Notes under the pieces: generated by a model
What the model was told of the DNA's origin: nothing
What the model saw: only the letters and a program-made list of their open reading frames with translations
Database searches by the model: none
Source of the DNA: Paraspadella gotoi
Lineage: Eukaryota > Chaetognatha
Direction of reading: 5' to 3'
Assembly (NCBI GenBank): GCA_051294375.1
Contig: CM119263.1
Location: forward strand, 29,522,186-29,586,185
Length of the DNA stretch: 64,000 nucleotides
Position numbers and translations under genes: made by a program
Shown: piece after piece, positions 55,227-64,000 of the stretch
Numbering within the stretch: position 1 is the stretch's first letter
Layout: every line of letters begins with the position of its first letter

Positions 55227-55430
55227 CAAAGACTCGATTTATCGTCGCTCTAAAATTAATTCAATAGCATTCATTGACGTCAGAGTGAATTTCGTTTGGG
55301 AGCAAAACCAATAATGGTTAAAGCAGAGTCTCACAAAACAAATTAGACTTAAACTAATTTAAGTAATATACTTTAAGTAAGATATTATCACTGCTTCTTG
55401 TTTTGAGTCAATGGTTCCTACATAATTGAT
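54894..55430. other. Unique DNA with a (GA)n tract
   Basis: GA at 55193-55223; otherwise nothing recognised. Confidence 0.5.
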
Positions 55431-55439
55431 GAAGACGGC

Positions 55440-55500
55440 GAAAAGCCCTTAGCGTGGTCGCCATTGAACTAAGGTCAGTTGCCCTCATGTCTCAAAACAA
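55440..55500 (-). repeat. Partial tRNA-like half next to 55541-55613
   Basis: The minus strand contains TTCAATGGCGACCACGCTAA, which parallels TTATGGCGACTTGGCTAAG of the neighbouring tRNA-like sequence. The second half with a B box is missing. Confidence 0.35.
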
Positions 55501-55540
55501 AGAGCAGCCGCACAAAAGAAAATACAAAAAAGGAAAATAT

Positions 55541-55613
55541 TACCTTAGGCGGGAATCGAACCCAAACTGTTTTAATCAGAAGGTAAAGATCTTAGCCAAG
55601 TCGCCATAAGGCA
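55541..55613 (-). tRNA. tRNA-Arg(UCU)-like sequence, probably a pseudogene or SINE head
   Basis: This is exactly 73 nt on the minus strand. Position 8 is T and T54-T55-C56 fall at the canonical numbers. The B box GGTTCGATTCC is perfect and the A box TGGCGACTTGG is one base short. Ends TGCCTTA and TAAGGTA pair over 7 bp with one G-T, although this needs position 66 unpaired. The anticodon stem has 4 of 5 pairs and the 7-nt loop CTTCTGA gives anticodon TCT (arginine). The D stem does not form and the T stem has one mismatch. It is therefore doubtful as a working tRNA. Confidence 0.4.
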
Positions 55614-55683
55614 GCCGAAACACCCATCGCCAAGTTAGTTTGAATATGTCCGATATTAATTCGCATATTTAATCATGAATGGG

Positions 55684-56187
<504 letters not shown>

Positions 56188-56245
56188 CAGGGGTTTATTT
56201 ATTAAATTAATGGATAATTTTTATATTGATTGTACCAGTTTAATT
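56188..56245 (-). mobile_element. Dispersed repeat R1, solitary diverged end
   Basis: The + strand reads CCAGGGGTTTATTTATTAAA, then TTAATGGATAATTTTTATAT, then TGATTGTACCAGTTTAATTC. This is the R1 terminus with several changes. Confidence 0.55.
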
Positions 56246-56596
56246 CAATTTCAGGGACCCTCTTGGAAAACCCACTTATTATTTCAGCCAAGGCGAGAGA
56301 ATGGTCACTTTAAACCACCCAGGTGATGAAAATCGACCACCCAGGGTCCGACGCCACTATAATTGGAACGATATGATTCTCCGCGACTCGATTTTAAAAC
56401 CAGAAATATTTCTTCCTCTTTCTCTTCTTATCCATGCTATATTTTTTTTTCGCTCGGTCTCTTACCTCTTTCTATCCTAATTTCTTGATGTAATTTTGTT
56501 ACCTTATATCTTCATCCTCTCAACCTCTCTATTTTCCTATCTATCGAACTTCTCTCTCTTTCGCCCATAATAGGCACAACGTCATAGAAAATGCAA
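56246..56596. other. Unique DNA, nothing recognised
   Basis: No feature seen. Confidence 0.5.
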
Positions 56597-56775
56597 TCGA
56601 CGACGACGACGACGACGACGAAGATGAATAAGCGATGAGGGGGGGGGGAGGCATGGATTTAACGAGGCCGGATGTAGCGAGGTGATGGATTTAAGAAGGC
56701 CGGATTTAGTAAAATAAATATAGATTATAGGCCAGATTTAGCGAGGAGAAGGATTTAGGCCGGATTAATTTCATT
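56597..56775. repeat. (GAC)n then GGCCGGATTTAG minisatellite
   Basis: GAC at 56599-56621. From 56655, about five drifting copies of GATTTAACGAGGCCGGAT-like units. Confidence 0.85.
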
Positions 56776-57240
56776 CATTTAAATATTTTTTTAAAATAAT
56801 AAAAAAACATTTTCTTAAAAAAAAACGCCTTCTACACTACGGGCGCTATAACATGTTGTGTAAGCGGAGGAGGTCTTAGGGGAAAAAAAGGTAGTAAGTG
56901 TTTAGAGACGTTTGGGTGAGTTAAAAAGGTAAGTGGAGATGAGTGAATCGTTTTCATGAGTGAACCATTTTAGCTTGAAATCAAATTTAATAATTAAGTT
57001 AATAATTAATTAGATTATGATTAATTAATTAATTAATAATTAAGTTAAGGATATGGATTACGGTTAGGGGAATAGTTTGTTAATAATTAAATAATTATTT
57101 ATTAATTAATTAATAATTAAGTTACGGTTAGGGATTCGGTGAGGGGAATAGCTTAGGGATTCGGTTTCGGATTGGGGATTTTGGTTAGGAAAGAGACAGG
57201 GATTAGTTATTAAGGTGAGGGTAATAGATAAGGGTTTTTA
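56776..57240. repeat. TTAATTAA-rich and GGGGAATAG-rich degenerate repeats
   Basis: AATTAATTAATAATTAAG words at 56985-57125 alternate with GATTACGGTTAGGGGAATAG and AGGGATTCGG words to 57230. Confidence 0.7.
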
Positions 57241-57770
57241 AAAAAGTTTAAGGATTACTAAACAGCAAACAGTTATCACTCTTCCGTTGAGTGGTGGCAT
57301 AAAAAGTAAAGGAGCGTTGGTACATCGGTGAAAGAGAAGCGAATAAGAGAGACACTCCCTTTTAAACCGGTAGACTCGACAGGGGGGGCGTGGGGGGGGG
57401 GAGTGAGGAACGAAGAGTTTGAGGTTTACCCCTCGAGGGGAAAAAGGCTCAATAACCTCGAAAATAACCTGGAAGATTTTGAAAAATCGCATCAATTTTA
57501 AAGGAGGACGTCGTCGTTGTCGTTGTTGTTGTGGATTCTGCGAAGAGGGCGCGTCCGTCGAGATTGAGGGGAATTGATGAAAATAACAAAAGACAAGCGG
57601 GAGATGAATGATGAAGGATGGAATTTGAAAAGGGGAAAAAAAAGAGGTCGTATACTGTATAGTGTGTTAAGAAAAGGTGAAACTAAGGAGAAAAAAAAAA
57701 GGGAACAAAGAATTTGAACGAGTAAAATTTAAAAAAAGAAGAAAATAAACAAAAGGAATTGTAAGACAAA
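57241..57770. other. Unique DNA, nothing recognised
   Basis: No exon supported. Confidence 0.5.
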
Positions 57771-57774
57771 ATCG

Positions 57775-57905
57775 ATGGATGGATGGAAGAAAGGAAGAAA
57801 GGGAGGAAGGAAGGAAGGAACGACCAACCGACCAACCGACCGAACGATCGAACGAACGAACGAACGAAAGTAAGAAAGAACAAAGAAACGAACGAAAGAA
57901 CAAAG
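57775..57905. repeat. Tetranucleotide patchwork (GGAA, GACC/CAAC, GAAC, AAAG)
   Basis: Successive 4-base repeats grade into one another. Confidence 0.85.
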
Positions 57906-58057
57906 GATCGAACTACGATGATGAGGAAGATTCTAGTTTCTTTTAATGAATGAAAAGAAATAAAATTTTCATTCGCAAATTTCAAATGTGTTTGAATCGA
58001 TAAAGAGAACCGACAAAAGACTAAAAAAAGAATCGTCAAACGGAATTAATGGAACCG

Positions 58058-58115
58058 ACGACGACGATAACGAAGACGACGATAACGAAGACGACGACGA
58101 TAACGAAGACGACGG
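58058..58115. repeat. GACGACGATAACGAA tandem repeat
   Basis: Three to four units of 15-18 bases. They create an Asp/Glu/Asn-rich frame with no other protein evidence. Confidence 0.85.
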
Positions 58116-58220
58116 AAGCAGCGACTTTAAGATAACTGCGTCAATGTCAAGAAATATCGATCGATTCACAAGATGGCAAAAAGATATTGTGGCAATTTTT
58201 AAACTTTAAGCTTTATATTT

Positions 58221-58280
58221 AGTTCGTTTTACAAACTTGATTAAAAACTTAGTTCGTTTTACAAACTTGATTAAAAACTT
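58221..58280. repeat. Exact 30-bp tandem duplication
   Basis: Two identical copies beginning AGTTCGTTTTACAAACTTGA. Confidence 0.98.
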
Positions 58281-59700
58281 TACTCAAATTTCATATATTT
58301 TTATGTATTTGTTTGACATGTTATATTTTTATCATTTCATTATTTCGCCGCAAAATATTTTTGTAGAAAAAACAAATTCACCAGAGGAAAGTTTAGCAAA
58401 TATTGTTTTAGTTCCGCGAATAATGAAATTGATGACAAGAAAATTGCATGTCGGATAGGACAAAAGTAAACTTTAGGAGGGAAAGTTAAACGAAAAAAAG
58501 GGACAGATTAAAGATAATGAAATGGGTTTTTATGAATTACAAGAAAGAAACGTTTAATAGATTTTAAAATTAAAAGCTTTTAAGAAAAAAATGTTAATAA
58601 ATAAAAAGGAAAGATGAAGAAAAAGTTGAAAATAAAAAAAATGCAAAATGGAGGAAAGCAATGTTAGACATAAGTTAAATTTGAAATTTATAAGGGTAAA
58701 TTATACATATATAATGTGTCCAGTTGTATCCATGGCGACGAAAAAAAAACTTGATCAACAATTAATCGCTGAATGTACGATATAACGATAAAAACTTGAT
58801 TACGTTTTTAACTAAATAAAAAATTAATATTATTACGTTCCGAGTCATTTAGCAATGCGGAGAATTTTAATTAAAAACGGCGTATTTTCGCGCACGTTCA
58901 CTCGCTCGTCATTAAAGGCAAACATTGAGAGATTTTAATTAAAAAAGCACAAAATAAATAACAGAAAGCGAGAGAGAGAGACAGGAGAGGAGAAGAGAGA
59001 GAGAGTGGAAGAGAGAGCAGAGAGGAGAGAGAGAGACGAGAGATTGTCCGAACCGACGAGGAGGAAGAGACGAGAAGCTCAATTAAAACGCGTTTGAATG
59101 GAACTAAGAGATGCGTTGAATGACCGATGATTGCAAAAATCATACGTTTTCTGTTTTCGAAAAAAAAAAAAATCTCTCAAAAAAAAAAAATTGTTTAAAT
59201 TTTTTAAAATTGCAGATTTTAATGAGTAAATGTTTTTCTAAATTTCATCGTCTGTCGCTTTGTTATTTTGTAATAATATAAAGATAATGAAAGAATATTC
59301 AACAGTAAACTAATAAATATTAATCACAATTATTCACAAAGGAAAAAGTAACAAGACGCAATAGATCACAAAGTATTAATTGGCTCTCTCTTACATCCAT
59401 TCCCAAACGTGAATGAGAAATGTTTACACTCTTTGTACATATATTAAAGTCTTTTGTTTACATGCAGCTTCTTTCCGCAGCCGACGGACAGCAGACGACG
59501 GGCCCCACTGACCGAACGGGCCGTATTGAATATAAGTGGTCGTCAGGACTTTACAATAACTGTCATCAAGCTCTCCTTACCTTAATTAAAAAAACCACCT
59601 GCTAAAAAATCTTGGCGACTGCAAGCAATCACCAAGCATTAGCCCCATGTTGCAAGCGTTGAAGAGGGTCTAAGCTCAATGGTCATCAGTGAACGTCACA
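58281..59700. other. AT-rich DNA with one GA tract, nothing recognised
   Basis: GA-rich at 58968-59043; poly-A at 59160-59190. No exon supported. Confidence 0.5.
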
Positions 59701-59799
59701 GTGACGTTTCAATGTCACGTCAAAAGTCACGCGTCTTCTTCCGACCGACCGACTGCCAATCGTTAACGGCATCACCCAGAGACTCCTGGCGACACACGT

Positions 59800-60195
59800 C
59801 TCATCCGGGGTCACCCGGCATCATCCTGCTTACTTTGCCGTCATCCGGCGTCAACCGGCGTCATCCGGCGTCAACCGGCGTCATCCAAATCAGTCGGCGT
59901 CATTTTGAGTCAACCGGGGTATTCCCGCGTCAACCGGCGCCATTGAGCCTCAACCGGCGTAATTCGGCATCATTTAGCGTCAACCGGCGTCTAACGGCGT
60001 CATCCAGCGTCATCCAGTGTAAAACAGCGTCATCCGGCGTCAACCGGCGTCATCCATCGTCAACCAGCGTCATTTAGCGTCAACCGGCGTCTTCCGGCGT
60101 CATCCCGAGTCAACCGGCGTCTTCCATCATCATCCAGCGTCATCCGACGTAACCCGGCGTCACCCGGCGTCATCCGGCGTCTACAAGCGTGAGGC
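59800..60195. repeat. 10-bp minisatellite CGGCGTCAWC
   Basis: About 40 units. CGGCGTCAAC and CGGCGTCATC alternate through much of the array, which makes a 20-bp higher-order unit. Confidence 0.93.
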
Positions 60196-60346
60196 GGCGT
60201 CTCCCAAGATCGTCCACCGTCACGCGCGCCCTCTTTCGTCGAGACTCGAGAGAGACGAAAGACGCGATTCGTATTCGTTGGTTTCGCGATTACGATTCAG
60301 TCTTTTCCACATCCGGGATTCTGTGGATGAGGGAGAAAATGGCAGA

Positions 60347-60675
60347 NNNNNNNNNNNNNNNNNNNNNNNNNNNNNNNNNNNNNNNNNNNNNNNNNNNNNN
60401 NNNNNNNNNNNNNNNNNNNNNNNNNNNNNNNNNNNNNNNNNNNNNNNNNNNNNNNNNNNNNNNNNNNNNNNNNNNNNNNNNNNNNNNNNNNNNNNNNNNN
60501 NNNNNNNNNNNNNNNNNNNNNNNNNNNNNNNNNNNNNNNNNNNNNNNNNNNNNNNNNNNNNNNNNNNNNNNNNNNNNNNNNNNNNNNNNNNNNNNNNNNN
60601 NNNNNNNNNNNNNNNNNNNNNNNNNNNNNNNNNNNNNNNNNNNNNNNNNNNNNNNNNNNNNNNNNNNNNNNNNNN
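60347..60675. other. Assembly gap (329 N)
   Basis: The right edge is (GAAA)n at 60676-60709. Confidence 0.98.
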
Positions 60676-60710
<35 letters not shown>

Positions 60711-60802
60711 GAAGAGAGAGACGACGGCGGAGGAAGCTAAAGCGTTTGGGACGTCATGCTAAGGAGAGATATTGCGAAAGGCGACGGAGCGACGAAAATC
60801 GG

Positions 60803-61091
60803 NNNNNNNNNNNNNNNNNNNNNNNNNNNNNNNNNNNNNNNNNNNNNNNNNNNNNNNNNNNNNNNNNNNNNNNNNNNNNNNNNNNNNNNNNNNNNNNNNN
60901 NNNNNNNNNNNNNNNNNNNNNNNNNNNNNNNNNNNNNNNNNNNNNNNNNNNNNNNNNNNNNNNNNNNNNNNNNNNNNNNNNNNNNNNNNNNNNNNNNNNN
61001 NNNNNNNNNNNNNNNNNNNNNNNNNNNNNNNNNNNNNNNNNNNNNNNNNNNNNNNNNNNNNNNNNNNNNNNNNNNNNNNNNNNNNNNNNNN
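60803..61091. other. Assembly gap (289 N)
   Basis: Unknown sequence. Confidence 0.98.
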
Positions 61092-61149
61092 GAAGAGTTT
61101 GTCGGCTTAAAGATCGGAATTTCGTTCCTGTCGATGAAACTCTTGAAAA

Positions 61150-61512
61150 GGATCTTCTTCTTAGTCTTTTCCTTCTCTCTCTTCCTCTTTCTCCTCTTTT
61201 TCTTTCTTCCTCTTTCTCCTCTTTCTCTATATTACTTCTCTCTCTTCCTATTTCTCTCTCTTCCTCTTTCTCTTTCTTTCTTCTCTCTCTTCCTCTTTCT
61301 CCTCTTTCTCTATCTTCCTTCTCTCTCTTCTTCTTTCATCTCTTTCTATATCTTTCTTCTCTCTCTTCTTCTTTCTCCTCTTCTTATTCTTCCTCCTCTT
61401 AATCCTCCTCCCCCTCGTCTTCTTTTTTCCTCTTCCTTCTTTTCTTCTTTCCCCCTTTTTCCTTCTCTCTTCTTCCTCCTTCTCCTCCTCCTCCTCCTCC
61501 TCCTCCTCTTCA
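61150..61512. repeat. Pyrimidine tract (TTCCTCTTTCTCC-like) ending in (CTC)n
   Basis: Almost purine-free on the + strand, with a unit of about 24 bases; CTC triplets at 61476-61508. Confidence 0.9.
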
Positions 61513-61573
61513 TCGAACCCCTTTCAAGTTGAAGTTCAACTTGGATTGATTTACGAGACTCATCCGCGTCAAG

Positions 61574-61818
61574 GATCGAAAACGATGGCGAAGATGGTGA
61601 CAAATGGCAATCGAAGATGGCAAAAATAAGCAATCAAGATGGCAAAAAAATCAGTCGTAGATGGCAAAAAAAGGCAATCAAAGATGCCAAAAAAATATAT
61701 ATATATTGTAGATGGTAAAAAAGAAATTTAAAATGGAAAAAAATAGCAATTTTAGATGGCAAAAAAATACAATCGTAGATGGCAATAAAGAGCAATCGAA
61801 GATGGCAAAAAATAACTG
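61574..61818. repeat. Minisatellite, unit 22-26 bp (AATCGAAGATGGCAAAAA-like)
   Basis: About ten drifting copies, each with GATGGCAAAAAA. Confidence 0.9.
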
Positions 61819-62050
61819 AAGACGAAAATCATTTAGTTAAATCATTGATGGCGCAATAAAATTAGAATTGGTAAAGCCATAAAATACGTATAACTCTTTT
61901 TTTCCCCTTTTTCTTGTCAAAAAGCAGCTTTTCTGCTCCTACGTGTTTCTAACTTTCTTTCTACAATACTTTTCCATTGCTCTTTAGCAATTTGACCTCA
62001 CTGCTTTTTCACTCTCGTATTTTCCTACTTATAACCGATTTTAACTTCAG
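61819..62050. other. AT-rich DNA, nothing recognised
   Basis: No feature seen. Confidence 0.5.
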
Positions 62051-62061
62051 TTGTTGTTCTT

Positions 62062-62290
62062 CCGCTTCTTTTCTCGCTTCTATTCCCGCTTCTTTTCCCG
62101 CTTCTTTTCCCACTTCTTTTCCCGCCCCCACTTGTGCCAATTTTCAGCGCCTTTCCACCTCTTTTCAACTGCTCCTTTTCCTCCCTTTTCGCTGCTCCTT
62201 TCCCCCCATTTTCAACTGCTCCTCCTCCTTCCCGCTGCTCCTTTTCCCCCTTTTCAACTGCTCCTTTCCCCGTTCTTCCGCTCCATCAAA
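62062..62290. repeat. Pyrimidine minisatellites (CGCTTCTTTTCCC and TTTTCAACTGCTCC)
   Basis: Five copies of a 14-bp unit to about 62128, then four to six copies of a 20-27 bp unit from 62155. Confidence 0.88.
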
Positions 62291-62515
62291 TCGCTTTTCC
62301 CCCTCGACGGAAAATTTTTGTTTGTTTGGGTGACGAGGGAGATTTTGATCTTCTGCCGAAAGAGGGCGCGAGGGAGGAGTGGGAGGAGGAGGAGGAAGAG
62401 GAGGAAGAGGAGGAGGATGTGAAGAAGTATGTGAACAAGTTGAATGCATCTTTAGATCACTGATGCTCAGATACACTGATACTCTGTCTTGATAGAAAGC
62501 TTGCACGGTCCTGCT
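62291..62515. other. Short unique stretch with a GGA patch
   Basis: GGA/GGAAGA at 62381-62417. Confidence 0.6.
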
Positions 62516-62736
62516 TATGAAATTGGTATAACCAATATAGATATTAACCATTCATTTAATAAACAAGCTATCTTGTCCCTGACTTAGGATGGGCTTTGGT
62601 AGTTTAAGGCCTATTTTGTCATCTTGTTAGAGAGATGAAGGCATTAACCAATCATAGCCATTAGTTAGTCAAGTGGCAAGATAGCTTATTTTTTAAATGA
62701 ATGGATTATTTTATATTGACTGTACTAATTTCATTA
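62516..62736. mobile_element. Dispersed repeat R1, short fold-back copy
   Basis: A 221-bp element has both R1 ends in inverted orientation. The left arm runs TATGAAATTGGTATAACC to AAGCTATCTTGTCCCTGA and the right arm GGCAAGATAGCTTATTTT to TGTACTAATTTCATTA. Each arm matches over about 65 bases, and the left arm matches copy B for about 100. No clear target-site duplication is visible. Confidence 0.75.
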
Positions 62737-62980
62737 TAGTTGCTGAATAATTTGTTGCGATTACTCAGATCATGGCATAAGTAAAATGTTAAAATTTGAC
62801 TACATTAGGATATAATGGACGCAAACTAAGTCCTTTTTAGGGTCTATATTAAGTATAAGTTTATAACAATTCTTTTTTGAAGTTACAGTTGATTTTAACC
62901 CATTATTTTATTATACTTATACAATTGTTTACAATATAGTAGTTATATTTTCTTCTTCCCAATCTCATTGGCAACCCCCC
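62737..62980. other. AT-rich DNA, nothing recognised
   Basis: No feature seen. Confidence 0.5.
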
Positions 62981-63225
62981 CCCAATTCCACCGCCTCCTT
63001 TCAAGCCGGAACCCATTCCATCGTCTTCTCCGCCGGCGCCGCCACCGCCGCCCATCTGGCGCCGCTAAATCGGCGTCGCCGGCGCCACCAATCATCATCT
63101 AGATTAAGCAACGGCGCCATTAGCTTCGACGCAGCTCCGAGAGAGAGAGAGAGAGAGAGACCGGCGTCGTTCGGCGGTTGACCCCGGCGCGGTGGCGCGC
63201 TAATTTCCGGTCCCGATGGCGTTAT
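62981..63225. other. GC- and CpG-rich patch with GGCGCC words
   Basis: Recurrent GGCGCC, GCCGCC and CCGGCG words, interrupted by a (GA)n tract at 63140-63161. It could be a decayed GC minisatellite; no gene is seen. Confidence 0.5.
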
Positions 63226-63234
63226 TGGTTTTGG

Positions 63235-63350
63235 GGAGAGGAGGAGAGGGTGTCGGGGGAGGAGAGAAGGTTGGGGTGGGGAGGAAGAGGAGGAGGAGGA
63301 GGAGGAAGAGGGAGAGAGGGAGAGGAAGAGAGATAGAGGGGTAGATCTTA
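63235..63350. repeat. Polypurine tract with (GGA)n
   Basis: GGA triplets at 63284-63306. Confidence 0.92.
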
Positions 63351-63589
63351 GAAGAAGATAATAACAATAACAATCTTATATCAAACATGAGACAGCCTCT
63401 CGGAATAAGAAAAAAGCTACAAAACTACGCAGAAAAATTGAAATATTAATTAGAAAACTAAATTTGTAAACACGATTAAAAAACTATTGCTAAAATTTAT
63501 AAAATAAAATGCTACAATATGTAAATGAATTTAAGAACTCAATCTCATTTGAAATGAAACACAAGTTAATCTGCTACAGGGGGATGAAG

Positions 63590-63880
63590 ATGGAGAAGGG
63601 AGAAGGAGGAATTAGAAATAAGGGGAGGGGAGAGGGAGAAGGGATTGTTGGGGATTGGGGGAGGAGGGGAGAGGGAGAAGGGATTGTTGGGGATTTGGGG
63701 GGAGGCAGGGGACGGGCAGAAGGGATTGTAGGGGATTGGGGAGGGAAGGGAGAAGGATTGTAGGGATTGGGGAAGAGGGGAGAGGGAGAAGGATTGTTGG
63801 GGATAGGGGGGAGAGGAAGGAGAAGGGAGGAGAAGGTGAGGATGGGAAGGTGGGAATAGGGGTTAGGGGAGGAGCATTGG
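63590..63880 (+). repeat. G-rich minisatellite, unit about 36-40 bp
   Basis: About seven copies of GGGATTGTTGGGGATTGGGG joined to GGAGAGGGAGAAG-type spacers. G-runs of four or more are frequent, so G-quadruplex formation is possible. Confidence 0.9.
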
Positions 63881-64000
63881 GTAGTTTCAAGAAAAGGATG
63901 GGGAGATAATACCGATTGGGAAGATTATGGTGATAGAAAAGAAAAGAACCTGTGAACGGACAGGAAAGATGAGTTGAGGCTAAAAAGTGACTCCACAATT

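Noticed and set aside
55541-55613. A functional tRNA-Arg gene
   Set aside because: The D stem does not form, the A box is a base short and the acceptor needs an extra unpaired base, so it is listed only as tRNA-like with low confidence.
57000-57230. Telomere end
   Set aside because: The GGTTAGGGGAATAG words are irregular and lie inside the scaffold, so a decayed repeat is more likely.

Overview
The window is an anonymous stretch of nuclear DNA from a eukaryote, almost certainly an animal. It has short spliceosomal exons bounded by GTAAG-type donors and pyrimidine-rich CAG acceptors, AATAAA/ATTAAA signals, DNA-transposon relics with target-site duplications, tRNA-derived repeats and an extreme load of simple-sequence repeats. 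An arthropod, perhaps a crustacean, is my best guess, because IRE1-like kinase families and this microsatellite load fit that group; this is inference only. There is no bacterial-style operon, rRNA, CRISPR or plasmid feature. Nineteen runs of N (10 to 724 bases) show a draft scaffold.

Layout. 0-9.4 kb: (GA)n, (CGT)n and (ATC)n tracts, several minisatellites, a 550-base pure-purine tract, two inverted copies of a dispersed repeat, one tRNA-like relic. 9.4-11.8 kb: AT-rich DNA, a GC-rich block with a possible retroelement ORF, and a hammerhead-ribozyme core, flanked by two GC-rich palindromic repeats. 11.8-21 kb: pyrimidine and purine tracts and duplicated segments. 21-25.5 kb: unique AT-rich DNA, a 21-bp minisatellite and a strong hairpin. 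25.5-29.2 kb: the only convincing gene locus. 29.5-40 kb: noisy duplicate copies plus two non-autonomous DNA transposons. 40-64 kb: mostly unique or repeat sequence, five large gap clusters, possible lone exons, tRNA-like relics, minisatellites and more copies of the dispersed repeat.

The gene locus. On the + strand, in order: two exons resembling the DZIP3-type HEPN domain, each ending at a GTAAG donor; a protein kinase domain with VAIK, HRDIK, DFG and ALGCTLGELF motifs, closest by eye to the IRE1/RNase L class; a segment resembling the IRE1 KEN ribonuclease; and a tail with a ubiquitin-like segment. The kinase part carries stops and frameshifts. It may be a pseudogene, or it may be uncorrected long-read sequence, since other parts of the window are plainly noisy second copies of nearby sequence next to 25-N gaps.

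The clearest structural result is at 32-39.7 kb. The noisy copy lacks both transposons found in the clean copy and shows the two empty target sites, so the scaffold probably contains two alleles placed in tandem.
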